This document shows, in pieces, positions 1 to 9,182 of a DNA stretch of 64,000 nucleotides. Source of the DNA: Candidatus Gerdarchaeota archaeon (GTDB lineage Archaea > Asgardarchaeota > Heimdallarchaeia > JABLTI01); the NCBI GenBank assembly GCA_016840945.1, contig JAEORJ010000093.1:1-64000 (forward strand), read 5' to 3'. The notes under the pieces are model-generated. The model worked only from the letters and a program-made list of their open reading frames with translations. It searched no databases and was not told where the DNA came from. The position numbers and the translations under genes are program-made. Each line of letters begins with the position of its first letter. Position 1 is the stretch's first letter.

Positions 1-65
1 AGAGTTTCTTAAATACAATTTGTCTTTCTAATTTAAAATAAATAAAAAATTACTAACAAAAAATT

Positions 66-90
66 AATATAAACCAAAATGGTTTATATT
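66..90. promoter_or_regulatory. Palindromic operator upstream of SBP copy 1
   Basis: Perfect inverted repeat with 11-base arms (AATATAAACCA and TGGTTTATATT) around a 3-base AAA centre, 30 bases before the likely ATG at 121. Nearly the same palindrome lies before the paralogous gene at 7179. The right arm contains TTTATATT, which could double as a TATA box, so a bound regulator would block promoter recognition. The sharing between two paralogs is seen in the sequence; the operator role is inferred. Confidence 0.6.
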
Positions 91-120
91 GTATTGGTTG
101 ATTGATGGGTTTTGAGGGAT

Positions 121-2019
121 ATGGATAAAGTATTTGTAAAAAGGATATCTTTGTCTGTAATAATTATTGCATTATGTTTTTTTAATAATGGAGCTTTTCA
201 AATAAGTAACATAAAATGTAACATTTATCCTTTCTTCACTTTAACAGTTAAGACTTTTAATAATCCACTCTATTTAGATCATTTAAATTTAATTAAACAA
301 CAATTGGCTAGAATAGGTATAGATTTAAAAATAGATTTTATTTCCACATCTCTCCTTTTGGAATCTGAGCCATATGCTTATTGTGATCTTGTATTTATGC
401 CAATATCATATAACACATTAAATACTAATTTTCAAAAATTATTTGGTGAAAATGGGTCATTGAATTATTGGGGCTATAATATAGAAATGGATTATGATGC
501 TAAATTAGAAACTGGCATCAATGAATGGCTTTTAGAAAAATGTAACAGTATTTTACCTTATAATTCAAATGAACACATTCAAGCTTGCTGGGATTGGCAA
601 CAATATTTTATGGATAAATTGTGCCCGATGAAACCTCTTTTTACATCTAAACGTTATGCTGTTTGTTGGTCTGAATTACAAGGTTATAATTTCACAAAAG
701 GGTTATTACAATCATGGGGAAAAATGTCTTGGTTGTATCAACATCAAGGTCAGATAAATAATAACGAAATTGTTATAGTTGATAAACCTTGGGCTGATCT
801 AAATCCTTTGTTCCAAGATGATTCTGCATCAGAATTTGTCAGTAATGCTATATTAGATCCGTTAATTTGGTTTGAACCTGATGGTAGTTATTGGCCTCAT
901 CTTGCTGAAGAAATAATTTTGTTAAATGACACTCACTTAAGAATCAAATGTAGAGAGGGCATAAGGTGGCAATTTGACCCTGAAAATATGTTTACTAGTG
1001 AATTTTTTGACGCTGAAGATATATTCTTCACGCTATATTCTTGGGCTCATTTGTCAAATATTCAACATGAATATGAATGGATAGATGATATGAAAATTGT
1101 TGATCAATACACAATTGATATTTTCATCGATAATGATAAATCAACTCCAGAAGCAAATCCTTTTGCTTCTGTTTTAGAAATGCTAGCTGTTAATATTTTA
1201 CCAGAGCACTTTTTAAATCAAACACAATTAGCAGATCTACAAACTCCAGATATATCACATGAATCATGGGCGGTTTTTGCTACCCATTGTTTTGGTACAG
1301 GGCTCTTTCAAATAGCTACTAGTATTCCAAACATTCAATCACTTCTAACATTAAATGAAAATTGTTGGAGATTAAATCAAGAATTAACTTCAGATCCATC
1401 GTTAGATTGGATCAATCGTTTTGGTACATTTGAGGGGGGACTAAATCAGCTTAATATTTTACATTACACTAATGATCAACTAGCTTTTTCAGAATTTGAG
1501 AAAGGATCAATTGATATTCTAAATAACATTGATTTTACTTCATATAGATTTAAGCTTGATAGTTATAAAACAAGACAAATTTATAATGTCCAATCAAAAC
1601 TAAACAATGATCTTTGGGTGCTTATTTATAATATGCGACCAAATAGCGAATTTCTAGGTTGTAATGAACCTACTTATTATGATCCAAATATAACTATTGG
1701 ATTAGCTGTGCGAAAGGCTATTTCTTATGCTATAAATAGAGACGAAATAAATACTGTTATACATGGAGGACTTTTTACTATTTCTGATTGGCCAATCCCT
1801 GCTGCAATGACTACTTGGTGCAATCCTAATATCATAGATTATTACTATGATCCAGATTTAGCATATCATATCTTTGCATGTTATTTTGACACTGGTGTTG
1901 GATGTTCACCATTTCCTGATTATACCAATCAATCTAGATTTTACATATATGTTATATTAGTTGCATTTCTAATTTTACCAACTTTTAATAAATTCATAAA
2001 TAAGAAAACCAGAAATTAA
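121..2019 (+). CDS. Membrane-anchored family-5 (oligopeptide-type) solute-binding protein, copy 1, circularly permuted
   Basis: Extracellular solute-binding protein of the peptide/nickel ABC transporter family (SBP_bac_5), about 632 residues, closely similar to the protein at 7179. An N-terminal hydrophobic segment is a signal peptide or anchor; a C-terminal membrane helix near residues 605-622 is followed by a basic tail. The first ~200 residues look like the usual C-terminal lobe (QQLARIGI, GGxNxxGY-like and LQGYN motifs), and the normal N-terminal lobe follows (NEIVIVDKPWADLNP), suggesting circular permutation. ATG 121 is preferred over TTG 112 because it aligns with the start of the paralog and follows GAGG. 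No permease or ATPase genes are adjacent. The AGY segment conserved in copy 2 before the anchor is diverged here. A 7-bp hairpin (2011-2029) spans the stop codon. Confidence 0.85.
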   Translation: MDKVFVKRISLSVIIIALCFFNNGAFQISNIKCNIYPFFTLTVKTFNNPLYLDHLNLIKQQLARIGIDLKIDFISTSLLLESEPYAYCDLVFMPISYNTLNTNFQKLFGENGSLNYWGYNIEMDYDAKLETGINEWLLEKCNSILPYNSNEHIQACWDWQQYFMDKLCPMKPLFTSKRYAVCWSELQGYNFTKGLLQSWGKMSWLYQHQGQINNNEIVIVDKPWADLNPLFQDDSASEFVSNAILDPLIWFEPDGSYWPHLAEEIILLNDTHLRIKCREGIRWQFDPENMFTSEFFDAEDIFFTLYSWAHLSNIQHEYEWIDDMKIVDQYTIDIFIDNDKSTPEANPFASVLEMLAVNILPEHFLNQTQLADLQTPDISHESWAVFATHCFGTGLFQIATSIPNIQSLLTLNENCWRLNQELTSDPSLDWINRFGTFEGGLNQLNILHYTNDQLAFSEFEKGSIDILNNIDFTSYRFKLDSYKTRQIYNVQSKLNNDLWVLIYNMRPNSEFLGCNEPTYYDPNITIGLAVRKAISYAINRDEINTVIHGGLFTISDWPIPAAMTTWCNPNIIDYYYDPDLAYHIFACYFDTGVGCSPFPDYTNQSRFYIYVILVAFLILPTFNKFINKKTRN

Positions 2020-2203
2020 TAGAATTTCTAAATAAAAATACTATTGATTTTCTAATTACTAAAGGGATAACTATTATAATTAATTTTAATAATAAGCAAA
2101 GCAATATATAGCAAATTATCCAACAATCTATGGAAGTTATTATTCCTATCTATTACCAATTTATCGATTTCTAACTAACAACATTACAAGTGGTAATAGA
2201 AAA

Positions 2204-3304
2204 ATGGATAAACCTAAACTTACAGAGCAGACCATTACAGGAGCTAGTTTTAGCAATTGGTTCACATTGTTGTGTCAGAACAAATTTGAAATTAGTTGGA
2301 AATTCCTTCCAAGAGCACTTTTTGCTAATCTTATCATACTTTTGTTTACTCCTTTCAGATTGTATGATTATATCCTTTATCATAGGAAAATCAAGAAAAC
2401 CAAAATAGAAAAGCCACCAATTTTCATCTTAGGACACTGGCGTTCAGGAACTTCGCATTTACATTCCTTAATCACAACCAATAAACGATTTTCTTATGCT
2501 TCTAATCTTCATACTTTTATGCCCTATGTTTTTCTAGGTAATCACAAATTTTTCTCTAAAATTATAGCTGATACAATGCCTAAGAAACGTCATATGGATA
2601 ATTTCAAGCTCAGAGTTGACGCTCCATCTGAGGAGGAATTTGCGATGGCCAATATGATGCCTTATTCAATTTATAATGGATTGCAATTTCCAAGGAGAAG
2701 ACGCTATTATGCAAAATTCTGCTCATATGAAGATGTTCCCCCAAAAATCGTTAAACGCTTCAAAAAAGAATACCTCTATTTCATCAAGAAATTAACTTAC
2801 TATGCTGATGGTAAGCAGTTAGTTTTGAAAAATCCTCCAAATACTGCACGAATTAAACTTCTGCTCGAGATGTTTCCAGATGCTAAATTCATCAATATTC
2901 ACCGGAATCCATACGATGTTTATCCTTCAACCTATAAAATGTATGATACAATGGTGCGATCATTTGTTTTACAAGATGTGAATGAGGAAACCATTAGTGA
3001 TTATATTATAGATCTTTACAAAATGATCTATGAGCGATATTTCCAAGATAAAGACTTGATTCCAAAGAATAATTTTGTAGATATTAGATATGAGGACATT
3101 ATTGCTGATCCAATGACTGTTGTTCAAAAAATCTATCATGATTTGAATCTTAATGATTTTGATAAAGCGTTGCCAGAAATCCAGAAATATATTAACTCCC
3201 AAAAGAGCTATAAGACAAATGTTCATACACTTTCACCTGAACTTGAAGAAAAAATAACCACTAATTGGGGTTTCTGTTTTGAAAAATGGGGTTATGAAAA
3301 ATAA
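2204..3304 (+). CDS. Sulfotransferase family protein
   Basis: Predicted PAPS-dependent sulfotransferase of the Sulfotransfer_3 type, 366 residues. The 5'-phosphosulfate loop is seen as GHWRSGTSH at residues 77-85, and the 3'-phosphate site as HRNPYDVYPS at 233-242, with Arg234 and Ser242 in the expected places. A hydrophobic stretch near residues 40-58 precedes the catalytic domain and may hold it at the membrane. The acceptor cannot be read from the sequence; lipids, glycans or small molecules are possible. It stands alone, 184 bases after the solute-binding protein gene and just before a small zinc-ribbon gene. Confidence 0.85.
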   Translation: MDKPKLTEQTITGASFSNWFTLLCQNKFEISWKFLPRALFANLIILLFTPFRLYDYILYHRKIKKTKIEKPPIFILGHWRSGTSHLHSLITTNKRFSYASNLHTFMPYVFLGNHKFFSKIIADTMPKKRHMDNFKLRVDAPSEEEFAMANMMPYSIYNGLQFPRRRRYYAKFCSYEDVPPKIVKRFKKEYLYFIKKLTYYADGKQLVLKNPPNTARIKLLLEMFPDAKFINIHRNPYDVYPSTYKMYDTMVRSFVLQDVNEETISDYIIDLYKMIYERYFQDKDLIPKNNFVDIRYEDIIADPMTVVQKIYHDLNLNDFDKALPEIQKYINSQKSYKTNVHTLSPELEEKITTNWGFCFEKWGYEK

Positions 3305-3361
3305 CTAATGATAAGCAAAAGAACTTATACATAATTAAGACTTGTATTTTGATGATATGAT

Positions 3362-3691
3362 ATGACAACTTGGGCTTGGACTTGTCGAAACTGTGGGTAT
3401 GAGTTCATTAATCCTATTTTTAGATTTATTGAACAATGTCCCAAGTGTCAAGCAGAATATATTAGGTTAGCTAATGCAAATGGCATCCGATCATTTGGTC
3501 TTTTACCTATTTATTCTTTAGTTGGTGAAACTATTGATAACCAAAAAACTTTGAATTCAGTAAAATTTGCCATTGCTGTAAAAGCTAAGAGTATCGAATG
3601 TTTTGATAAAAACTTTCACCAATATCTGCAAGAAAATTTCCTTGATGAACTTAAGAAAAAAGGGATTGAATTATTATTTACAGAAAAATAA
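3362..3691 (+). CDS. Small zinc-ribbon protein, function unknown
   Basis: Protein of 109 residues. The N-terminal half is a rubredoxin-like or zinc-ribbon knuckle pair: CRNCGYEF near residues 9-16 and CPKCQAEY near 27-34. The rest is predicted alpha/beta without recognised motifs. It begins 57 bases after the sulfotransferase on the same strand, so the two may be co-transcribed. It converges with the gene at 3712; a shared hairpin lies between them. I do not recognise a specific family. Confidence 0.6.
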   Translation: MTTWAWTCRNCGYEFINPIFRFIEQCPKCQAEYIRLANANGIRSFGLLPIYSLVGETIDNQKTLNSVKFAIAVKAKSIECFDKNFHQYLQENFLDELKKKGIELLFTEK

Positions 3692-3692
3692 A

Positions 3693-3730
3693 AAAACCTG
3701 TTAGAGCTTTCTTACTCTTTTTCAGGTTTT
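3693..3730. terminator. Bidirectional hairpin terminator between convergent genes
   Basis: AAAACCTG (3693-3700) pairs with CAGGTTTT (3723-3730), with an inner AGAG/CTCT pairing. The A-run and T-run give a U-rich tail on either strand. The hairpin overlaps the end of the minus-strand gene. Confidence 0.5.
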
Positions 3731-4713
3731 ATAATAACATTATCAGGCAAGTAAACAGCAAATTTACAATAGGGAACACCTGACAAAGCTGTTTCAACAG
3801 GTTCAATTCTTATTGGTTGTTCAAATAATTGCTCGAAGTAGTCTTTATACCAACCACCACTGCATTGGCAGAAATGTTTGGATACTTCATGCTCTGTACC
3901 GTTTTTAATAGCCCCTCGAACCCAAGGACAGAAGCAAGCATAGAATCGTTTCATTTTTTCATCTTCTGCTTCAATGGATTTCTTAGCTTGATATGGAATT
4001 TTCGTTAAGTAGATAATTTTACCTTCTCGTTTACCTAAAGCTGAATGAGGATCATTTTTTACATACTCAACTACTTTATCATCTACAATTTGAGCAAAAT
4101 TAGCTGTTCCTTCATCGCGATGTTTTTCAAAATTTTTTATTTGTTCTTGACTTTTCATTATAAGGAATGCATCTATGCCCATTTCATGATAATCTTTACG
4201 ATCTTTTTCCATATCTCCGCTTAAACCTTCATGTAAGCATGGTTTTAGCAATTCTATAACTTTCTCTTCTCCTAATTTGTCTTCAATGCGTTTCAAAATA
4301 ATTTTAGTGAATTCTGGTTTCTTCTCTGGATGAACTCCTAAAGGTGGAATTTTTAGTCCACTGAAAATTTCATCTCGGATTTCTTCTCCATGCAATTCTT
4401 TTATTCGTTCATATAGAGTGTCCATAGCCATATAGGATTCAGCAATATCAATTGCTTTTTCAATAAAATCATTCCTTTTTGCAAATCGTGAATAGCTAAG
4501 TAAAGCACGCAAAAATCCCAAAGGTTGATTTTCATCTTCTTTAACTAATAACTCCGTATAATTAACCAATTCATTGACATCTACAGTCTCAATTGATTCT
4601 TCCTGTTTTGCTAGGTATTTTTCATACTCATTAAGTGCGTCAATAAAAAGATTGATGGTATCTTCATCAGCTTTATTGGCAATTAGATACTCTCTAAATT
4701 TCTCAAATTTCAT
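3712..4713 (-). CDS. Cysteine-rich conserved protein of unknown function (possibly DUF6144-like)
   Basis: Protein of about 333 residues. The C-terminal third has a Cys-rich signature (FYACFCPWVRGAI, then HFCQCSGGWYKDYFE, then GVPYCKFAVYLP) that may bind metal or a cofactor. This resembles a family I remember as DUF6144, and the closing segment is reminiscent of the C-terminus of the ATC-hydrolase/V4R-like folds; both links are uncertain. The N-terminal part is helical and charged. The ATG at 4713 is chosen over the GTG at 4722 because GTGA then sits 5 bases upstream as a Shine-Dalgarno site, as in other genes here. Confidence 0.6.
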   Translation of the reverse strand: MKFEKFREYLIANKADEDTINLFIDALNEYEKYLAKQEESIETVDVNELVNYTELLVKEDENQPLGFLRALLSYSRFAKRNDFIEKAIDIAESYMAMDTLYERIKELHGEEIRDEIFSGLKIPPLGVHPEKKPEFTKIILKRIEDKLGEEKVIELLKPCLHEGLSGDMEKDRKDYHEMGIDAFLIMKSQEQIKNFEKHRDEGTANFAQIVDDKVVEYVKNDPHSALGKREGKIIYLTKIPYQAKKSIEAEDEKMKRFYACFCPWVRGAIKNGTEHEVSKHFCQCSGGWYKDYFEQLFEQPIRIEPVETALSGVPYCKFAVYLPDNVIIKPEKE

Positions 4714-4826
4714 CTTTCTCACTTCAGAATTATACTCAATTAAATTAGTCCAGATATTTGGTTATAAAGATTATCAACAAACTGAGAAATCTATCTCAAA
4801 AAAATGAGAAAAAATATTGTCCTTTC

Positions 4827-5903
4827 TTATAATTTCTTCATCAATTCATCAATGTTGAACATATATAATCTATATTCATAATAAGGCTTGAATCCTAGTC
4901 TTTTATTGATTGATAGCATAGCTGTGTTATGTTGAGCATTTCCAGTAATCCAATATTTAGCTTCTGGAAGATTTTCCTTAATATACACTAGCATTAATGC
5001 TTTCAACCATTTAGCTAACCCTCGTCCACGACATTGTTTTTTAACACCTGTTAAGCCCTGACCAAGATATTCGGGATTGTTAATTTTTGAATAAAACAAT
5101 TCAGTTAAAGCGCTAAATTGGCCATCAGGTTCAATTGAACGAAAAGTATAACTTGATTTATTGTTTTTCTTTAAATTAGCGAAATATTCTCGGTATCTTG
5201 TTGGATCAATTATTTCTTTTACTTCTTGATCTCCTTCTTCTACAACTGTAGGTGAATCATTTTCCAATTCTGCTAACAATTCACAATATCGCTCTATATT
5301 CTTCTCAGAATGACCAGGAAAACCTTCTATAATAACGTCGGGATTTTTCTCTTGCCCTTCATTAATCCAATTATAAACAATATCCCAATCAACATCTTTC
5401 ATATCTAATATGTTCTTTATTTTTAGATTTGTTATTTTAGCGCCAAATTTTTGACAAAAATTCATTCCTGATGGATAAGCTGATTTTACTTCGAAAAATT
5501 TACATTTTTTATCTAACAATTTTCGAGTTACAATTCTTAATATTTCTGTCCCTAATCCTTGCCTTCTAAAATCAGCATCGACTTCAATTTCTACTAACCC
5601 AATTTCTTTATTTTCGTTGTAAAAATCAGTGTTTTCTTTGACTATGCCAATAGAAAACCTAGCAATTAATTTTCTTTTAGAATCATCTTGATATACTATA
5701 AATCGTGTTAGATTATAATCTGGATTTCCTATTATTAGGTTCTTTTCTACACTCTCTCTGTTGGGTAATTGTTCCTTTATGTAAATTTCTGAAAATAGTT
5801 TTTCATTTAATTGGTGGTATTTTTCCCAAGTTTCATGAGATGTTTCTTTGGGATTGAATTCTGAAATTATTATTTTTTTAAGGTCTAAATTATCAACTGT
5901 CAT
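4827..5903 (-). CDS. Tandem GNAT-family acetyltransferase
   Basis: Protein of 358 residues with two GCN5-related N-acetyltransferase domains. The first carries the acetyl-CoA loop RRQGLG in VDADFRRQGLGTEIL (about residues 115-130). The second carries CRGRGLAKWLK and the closing NKRLGFKPYYEYRLY motif in the last 70 residues. This two-domain layout is like mycothiol synthase and related small-molecule acetyltransferases. A paralog with the same layout lies at 49771, and its ending (NRILQHKP) is equivalent. The substrate is unknown. Only about 100 bases separate it from its minus-strand neighbour at 3712, so co-transcription is possible. Confidence 0.85.
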   Translation of the reverse strand: MTVDNLDLKKIIISEFNPKETSHETWEKYHQLNEKLFSEIYIKEQLPNRESVEKNLIIGNPDYNLTRFIVYQDDSKRKLIARFSIGIVKENTDFYNENKEIGLVEIEVDADFRRQGLGTEILRIVTRKLLDKKCKFFEVKSAYPSGMNFCQKFGAKITNLKIKNILDMKDVDWDIVYNWINEGQEKNPDVIIEGFPGHSEKNIERYCELLAELENDSPTVVEEGDQEVKEIIDPTRYREYFANLKKNNKSSYTFRSIEPDGQFSALTELFYSKINNPEYLGQGLTGVKKQCRGRGLAKWLKALMLVYIKENLPEAKYWITGNAQHNTAMLSINKRLGFKPYYEYRLYMFNIDELMKKL

Positions 5904-5986
5904 TTTACTATCTCTAAAAATACTTGGGAAATTTAAGATTTTTTCTTACACTTTTCAATTTACTATTCATAAAAATTGAGGTGAGT

Positions 5987-7012
5987 TTAGGGTTTGATAA
6001 CTGTTCTAAACTCAGCTTTGAAATCCATTAACTGATGATGAACTTCATTTATAGCTACTGCATCTAATGGAACAGTCTTAGTAACCACATCACTTAAATC
6101 TAATTTACTTTGTTCCATCAAATCTAAAAGCATAGGAATTTCTGATAACAAATGATCAGAACAACCAATGATTTCTTTTTCTCTACAAATAGCATCAAAT
6201 GAATCAATTTGTACTAAATCTTTCGTTATTCCAACTAATCCTATACGCCCAAATCTTGCCAAGCATTTTATACCTTGTTCTATAGTAGCTTTGAGTCCAA
6301 CTAATTCTAAAACAACATCTACACCAGTATCTTGAGTTAAAGTCATAATTTGCTCAACTGGATTCTTCTTTTTAGCATTAATTGGAATAGCCCCCTTTTT
6401 CTCAGCAGATGCTAATTTATCAGAATCAATATCAACTGCATATATATCTCGAGCACCAAATATTTTTGCTAATTGAAGGGCTGATATACCTAATCCCCCC
6501 AGACCGAAAATAGCCATACTTTCTCCTGGTTGAAATCTAGTTTTTTTAATGGCATGTAGTGAAGTGACCGTAGAGCACATCATCACCGCTGCATGTTCAA
6601 AAGAAACATTATCTGGTAATTTATATATCCCTCGAGTGGGAACAGCAATATATTCTGCATACCCACCATTGACATTTTTACCTATCATTTTTCCTTCAGT
6701 GCAAAATTGCTCAGAACCCTTTACACAATAGTAACAATTACCACAAGTAATCATATAATTAACACAAACACGATCTCCAGGTTTGAATCGTTTAACCTTT
6801 GAACCGACTTCTTCAATTTCACCTGCAATCTCATGACCGAGGCTAATAGGTAAGAAATCTACCGAAGAAATACCATTACGATAATGTACATCTGAATGAC
6901 AGATACCTGCTGCTTTAATTTTTATTAACACTTCATCAGCTTTGGGATCTGGTTTAGGTAATTCTCTATTTTCCAAATCTCTTTTTAATTCAACTAATTG
7001 TACTGCTTTCAT
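5987..7012 (-). CDS. Zinc-dependent alcohol dehydrogenase (MDR superfamily)
   Basis: Medium-chain dehydrogenase/reductase of 341 residues, the usual length. The catalytic zinc ligands are visible as Cys in AGICHSDVH and the GHE motif (LGHEIAGEIEEVG). The four Cys of the structural zinc lobe are in TCGNCYYCVKGSEQFC. The nucleotide-binding Rossmann loop is FGLGGLGISALQLAK, followed by the acidic residues VDIDSDK, which favour NAD over NADP. It probably interconverts an alcohol and an aldehyde or ketone; the substrate is not evident. It is divergent from the solute-binding protein gene at 7179. Confidence 0.92.
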   Translation of the reverse strand: MKAVQLVELKRDLENRELPKPDPKADEVLIKIKAAGICHSDVHYRNGISSVDFLPISLGHEIAGEIEEVGSKVKRFKPGDRVCVNYMITCGNCYYCVKGSEQFCTEGKMIGKNVNGGYAEYIAVPTRGIYKLPDNVSFEHAAVMMCSTVTSLHAIKKTRFQPGESMAIFGLGGLGISALQLAKIFGARDIYAVDIDSDKLASAEKKGAIPINAKKKNPVEQIMTLTQDTGVDVVLELVGLKATIEQGIKCLARFGRIGLVGITKDLVQIDSFDAICREKEIIGCSDHLLSEIPMLLDLMEQSKLDLSDVVTKTVPLDAVAINEVHHQLMDFKAEFRTVIKP

Positions 7013-7104
7013 AATGAATAGTTGCTAGCTTTGATTTAAAATGATTCTTACAGTCTTAATTCCTCTGATAGCTTTATCAAGAAATATTCTTTAGGTCAAA
7101 AGCT

Positions 7105-7129
7105 ATATAAACCATTTTGGTTTATATTA
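7105..7129. promoter_or_regulatory. Palindromic operator upstream of SBP copy 2
   Basis: TATATAAACCA, TTT, TGGTTTATATT: arms matching at 10 of 11 positions, and the same core (TATAAACCA...TGGTTTATATT) as at 66-90. It lies 49 bases before ATG 7179 and again contains a TATA-like TTTATATT. It may also affect the divergent dehydrogenase gene. Confidence 0.6.
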
Positions 7130-7178
7130 TATTTGAATAAAGTACCTACCGAAAATAGGTGGATGGTGAAAGAGGTAA

Positions 7179-9044
7179 ATGAAAAAGATAAGCATTGAAA
7201 AATTATTTTCATATATGGTTATTTTTATTATTATTTTTAGTTCAGTTGGATATCAATCAGTTAATGCTGAGGATGATCCTTATTTTACTTTAGTTTTAAA
7301 ATATAGAGCAAATTCTATTGATGCCGATTATATGAATTTAGTACAACAACAACTGGCTCGAATCAGAATTGGTACTGAATTGTTGCCTGTAAAAACTATG
7401 ATTTCTTTTGAATTATGTATACAACCTGATTGGGATATTGGTTATTTGACTTTTGCAGGAACAGCTGTCGATCCTGATTTTACAGGCGTTTACAATGAAA
7501 ATGGTTCTTTGAATATTTTTGGTTATAGGACAACAATGGATTATGATGAAGAATTGGGAACGGGACTCAACGAATGGTATATGAAACAAGGAAATCTAAT
7601 GATGCCTCCTGATTCAGAAGAACGCGTTCAACACTACTGGGACTGGGAACAGCATTTAATGAATGATTTATTATTAATGAAGCCTGTTTTTTCAAAAAAC
7701 AAATATATGGAATATTGGTCTGGACTTGAAGGATATAATGTCTCTGATGGATTGTTACAATCATGGGGGAAGATGTCTTGGAGTGAATCTCATGGGGGGC
7801 AATCATCAATAAATGAGATTGTTATTGCTGATGGTCCTTGGGGGCATTTAAATCCTATTTTCTATGATAGTAAAGCATCTGAATTCATAACTGATGCAAT
7901 AATGGATCCATTGTTCTGGTTTGATGCTGATGGTTCTGTTTGGCCTCATTTAGCTGAAAGTTATACTTTCTTAAGTGATACACATTTACGTATTAACTGT
8001 AGAGAAGGTATAAAATGGCAGTCTGACTTGGACAATAACTTTACTAATGAATACTTTGATGCTGAAGATGTCTATTTTACACTTTATTGTTTAAAGACAA
8101 TGGCGGATTTTGACTTTTATTATAATTGGATAGATGATTTGAAAATTGTTGATCAGAATACAATTGATATCTATATCGATGGTGATCCTCATACTCCTGA
8201 AAAAGACCCTTATGCGCCGTGTTTAGCGTATCTAAAGGTAAACATGTTACCAGAACATTACCTAAACCAAACCCAATTAGTTGATGGCGTTACTCCAGAT
8301 ATTAACCATCTTTCCTGGTATAAATATGCATACAATTGTTTTGGCACAGGATTATTTACCATTAGTGAATTTGATGAAGCAGTTCAAACAGTGTTATCAG
8401 TTTGGGATAATTGTTGGAGACTAAATAATAGTATTACAGATAATCCTTCTTTAAATTGGGAGCAACGATTCGGTGATTTTTCTGGAGGGTTAGATCAATT
8501 ACGAGTTAAAATAATCAATCATGCTCAAATAATAGAAGAAGAGTTTTATGATGGAAAAATAGATTTGAGAGAGCTTGAACATCCTATTATTTATAGGGAT
8601 GATGTTTTTTATCCTTTCACTGAAACTCAAAAAGGGCTTCAAACTTCAATGAGCTTTTTTGCTTATAATAGTCGAGATTTCAAAATTTTAGGCAATGAAA
8701 CCCCTGCATTAAATGATCCTACAATTACAAAAGGTCTTGCTCTACGAAAAGCTATTTCTTATGCTATTAATAGAGTTGAATTGAATAATATTGTTAATGG
8801 CGGGGAATATTCTATAGTTGATTGGCCTATATATGCAAGCTTAAGTATTTGGTGCAATCCCAATATCATTCGCTATAATTACGATCTTGACAAAGCAAAA
8901 GAATATATGTACAAAGCAGGTTACGAAGGTATTTGGACCAACACTACTAGTGCTGGTTTTAATAATTTATTTCATACTGCTTTTATGTTATTAATTCCAA
9001 TAGCTATTGCTTATTTTACAAAAAAACGATTCAATCATAGATGA
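7179..9044 (+). CDS. Membrane-anchored family-5 (oligopeptide-type) solute-binding protein, copy 2, circularly permuted
   Basis: Paralog of the gene at 121, 621 residues. A signal peptide ends near VNA (residue 30). Residues ~34-205 match the usual C-terminal part of SBP_bac_5 proteins (YFTLVLKY, VQQQLARIRIG, WDIGYLTFAG, DPDF, SGLEGYNVSDG). From ~212 the usual mature N-terminus begins (INEIVIADGPWGHLNP, DPLFWFDADG, CREGIKW, FDAEDVYFTL), ending at LRKAISYAINR and the KAKEYMYKAGYE segment, then a membrane anchor near 598-614. In ordinary members AGY leads into the segment found here at the N-terminus. ATG 7179 follows AGAGG. Ligand probably a peptide or similar solute. Confidence 0.85.
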   Translation: MKKISIEKLFSYMVIFIIIFSSVGYQSVNAEDDPYFTLVLKYRANSIDADYMNLVQQQLARIRIGTELLPVKTMISFELCIQPDWDIGYLTFAGTAVDPDFTGVYNENGSLNIFGYRTTMDYDEELGTGLNEWYMKQGNLMMPPDSEERVQHYWDWEQHLMNDLLLMKPVFSKNKYMEYWSGLEGYNVSDGLLQSWGKMSWSESHGGQSSINEIVIADGPWGHLNPIFYDSKASEFITDAIMDPLFWFDADGSVWPHLAESYTFLSDTHLRINCREGIKWQSDLDNNFTNEYFDAEDVYFTLYCLKTMADFDFYYNWIDDLKIVDQNTIDIYIDGDPHTPEKDPYAPCLAYLKVNMLPEHYLNQTQLVDGVTPDINHLSWYKYAYNCFGTGLFTISEFDEAVQTVLSVWDNCWRLNNSITDNPSLNWEQRFGDFSGGLDQLRVKIINHAQIIEEEFYDGKIDLRELEHPIIYRDDVFYPFTETQKGLQTSMSFFAYNSRDFKILGNETPALNDPTITKGLALRKAISYAINRVELNNIVNGGEYSIVDWPIYASLSIWCNPNIIRYNYDLDKAKEYMYKAGYEGIWTNTTSAGFNNLFHTAFMLLIPIAIAYFTKKRFNHR

Positions 9045-9083
9045 TGCTTTTTGCAGAATAAGCATTTTTTTATTTTTTTTTTT
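9044..9083 (+). terminator. Hairpin plus T-run terminator
   Basis: ATGCTT (9044-9049) pairs with AAGCAT (9060-9065) across a 10-base loop, followed by a long T-rich tract to 9083. It starts inside the stop codon of the solute-binding protein gene. Confidence 0.6.
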
Positions 9084-9107
9084 AATACTATAAGCGATAT
9101 ATTCTTC

Positions 9108-9153
9108 TCTTTTGAAAACATAAGAGTAATATCTTCTAATTCAAAAGATATTA
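9108..9153 (+). promoter_or_regulatory. Leader with two mutually exclusive hairpins before the HEPN gene
   Basis: TCTTTTGAA (9108-9116) is complementary to TTCAAAAGA (9140-9148), and TAATATCTT (9127-9135) is complementary to AAGATATTA (9145-9153). The two right arms overlap, so only one hairpin can form at a time. The region lies 30 bases before ATG 9183. It could be an attenuator-like leader or overlapping operator sites; either role is inferred. Confidence 0.35.
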
Positions 9154-9182
9154 TAATCTAAGTTACCAATGAAGGGTAAAAA

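Noticed and set aside
2171..2408. Short frames on both strands overlapping the sulfotransferase start
   Set aside because: They overlap the conserved sulfotransferase coding region in other frames.
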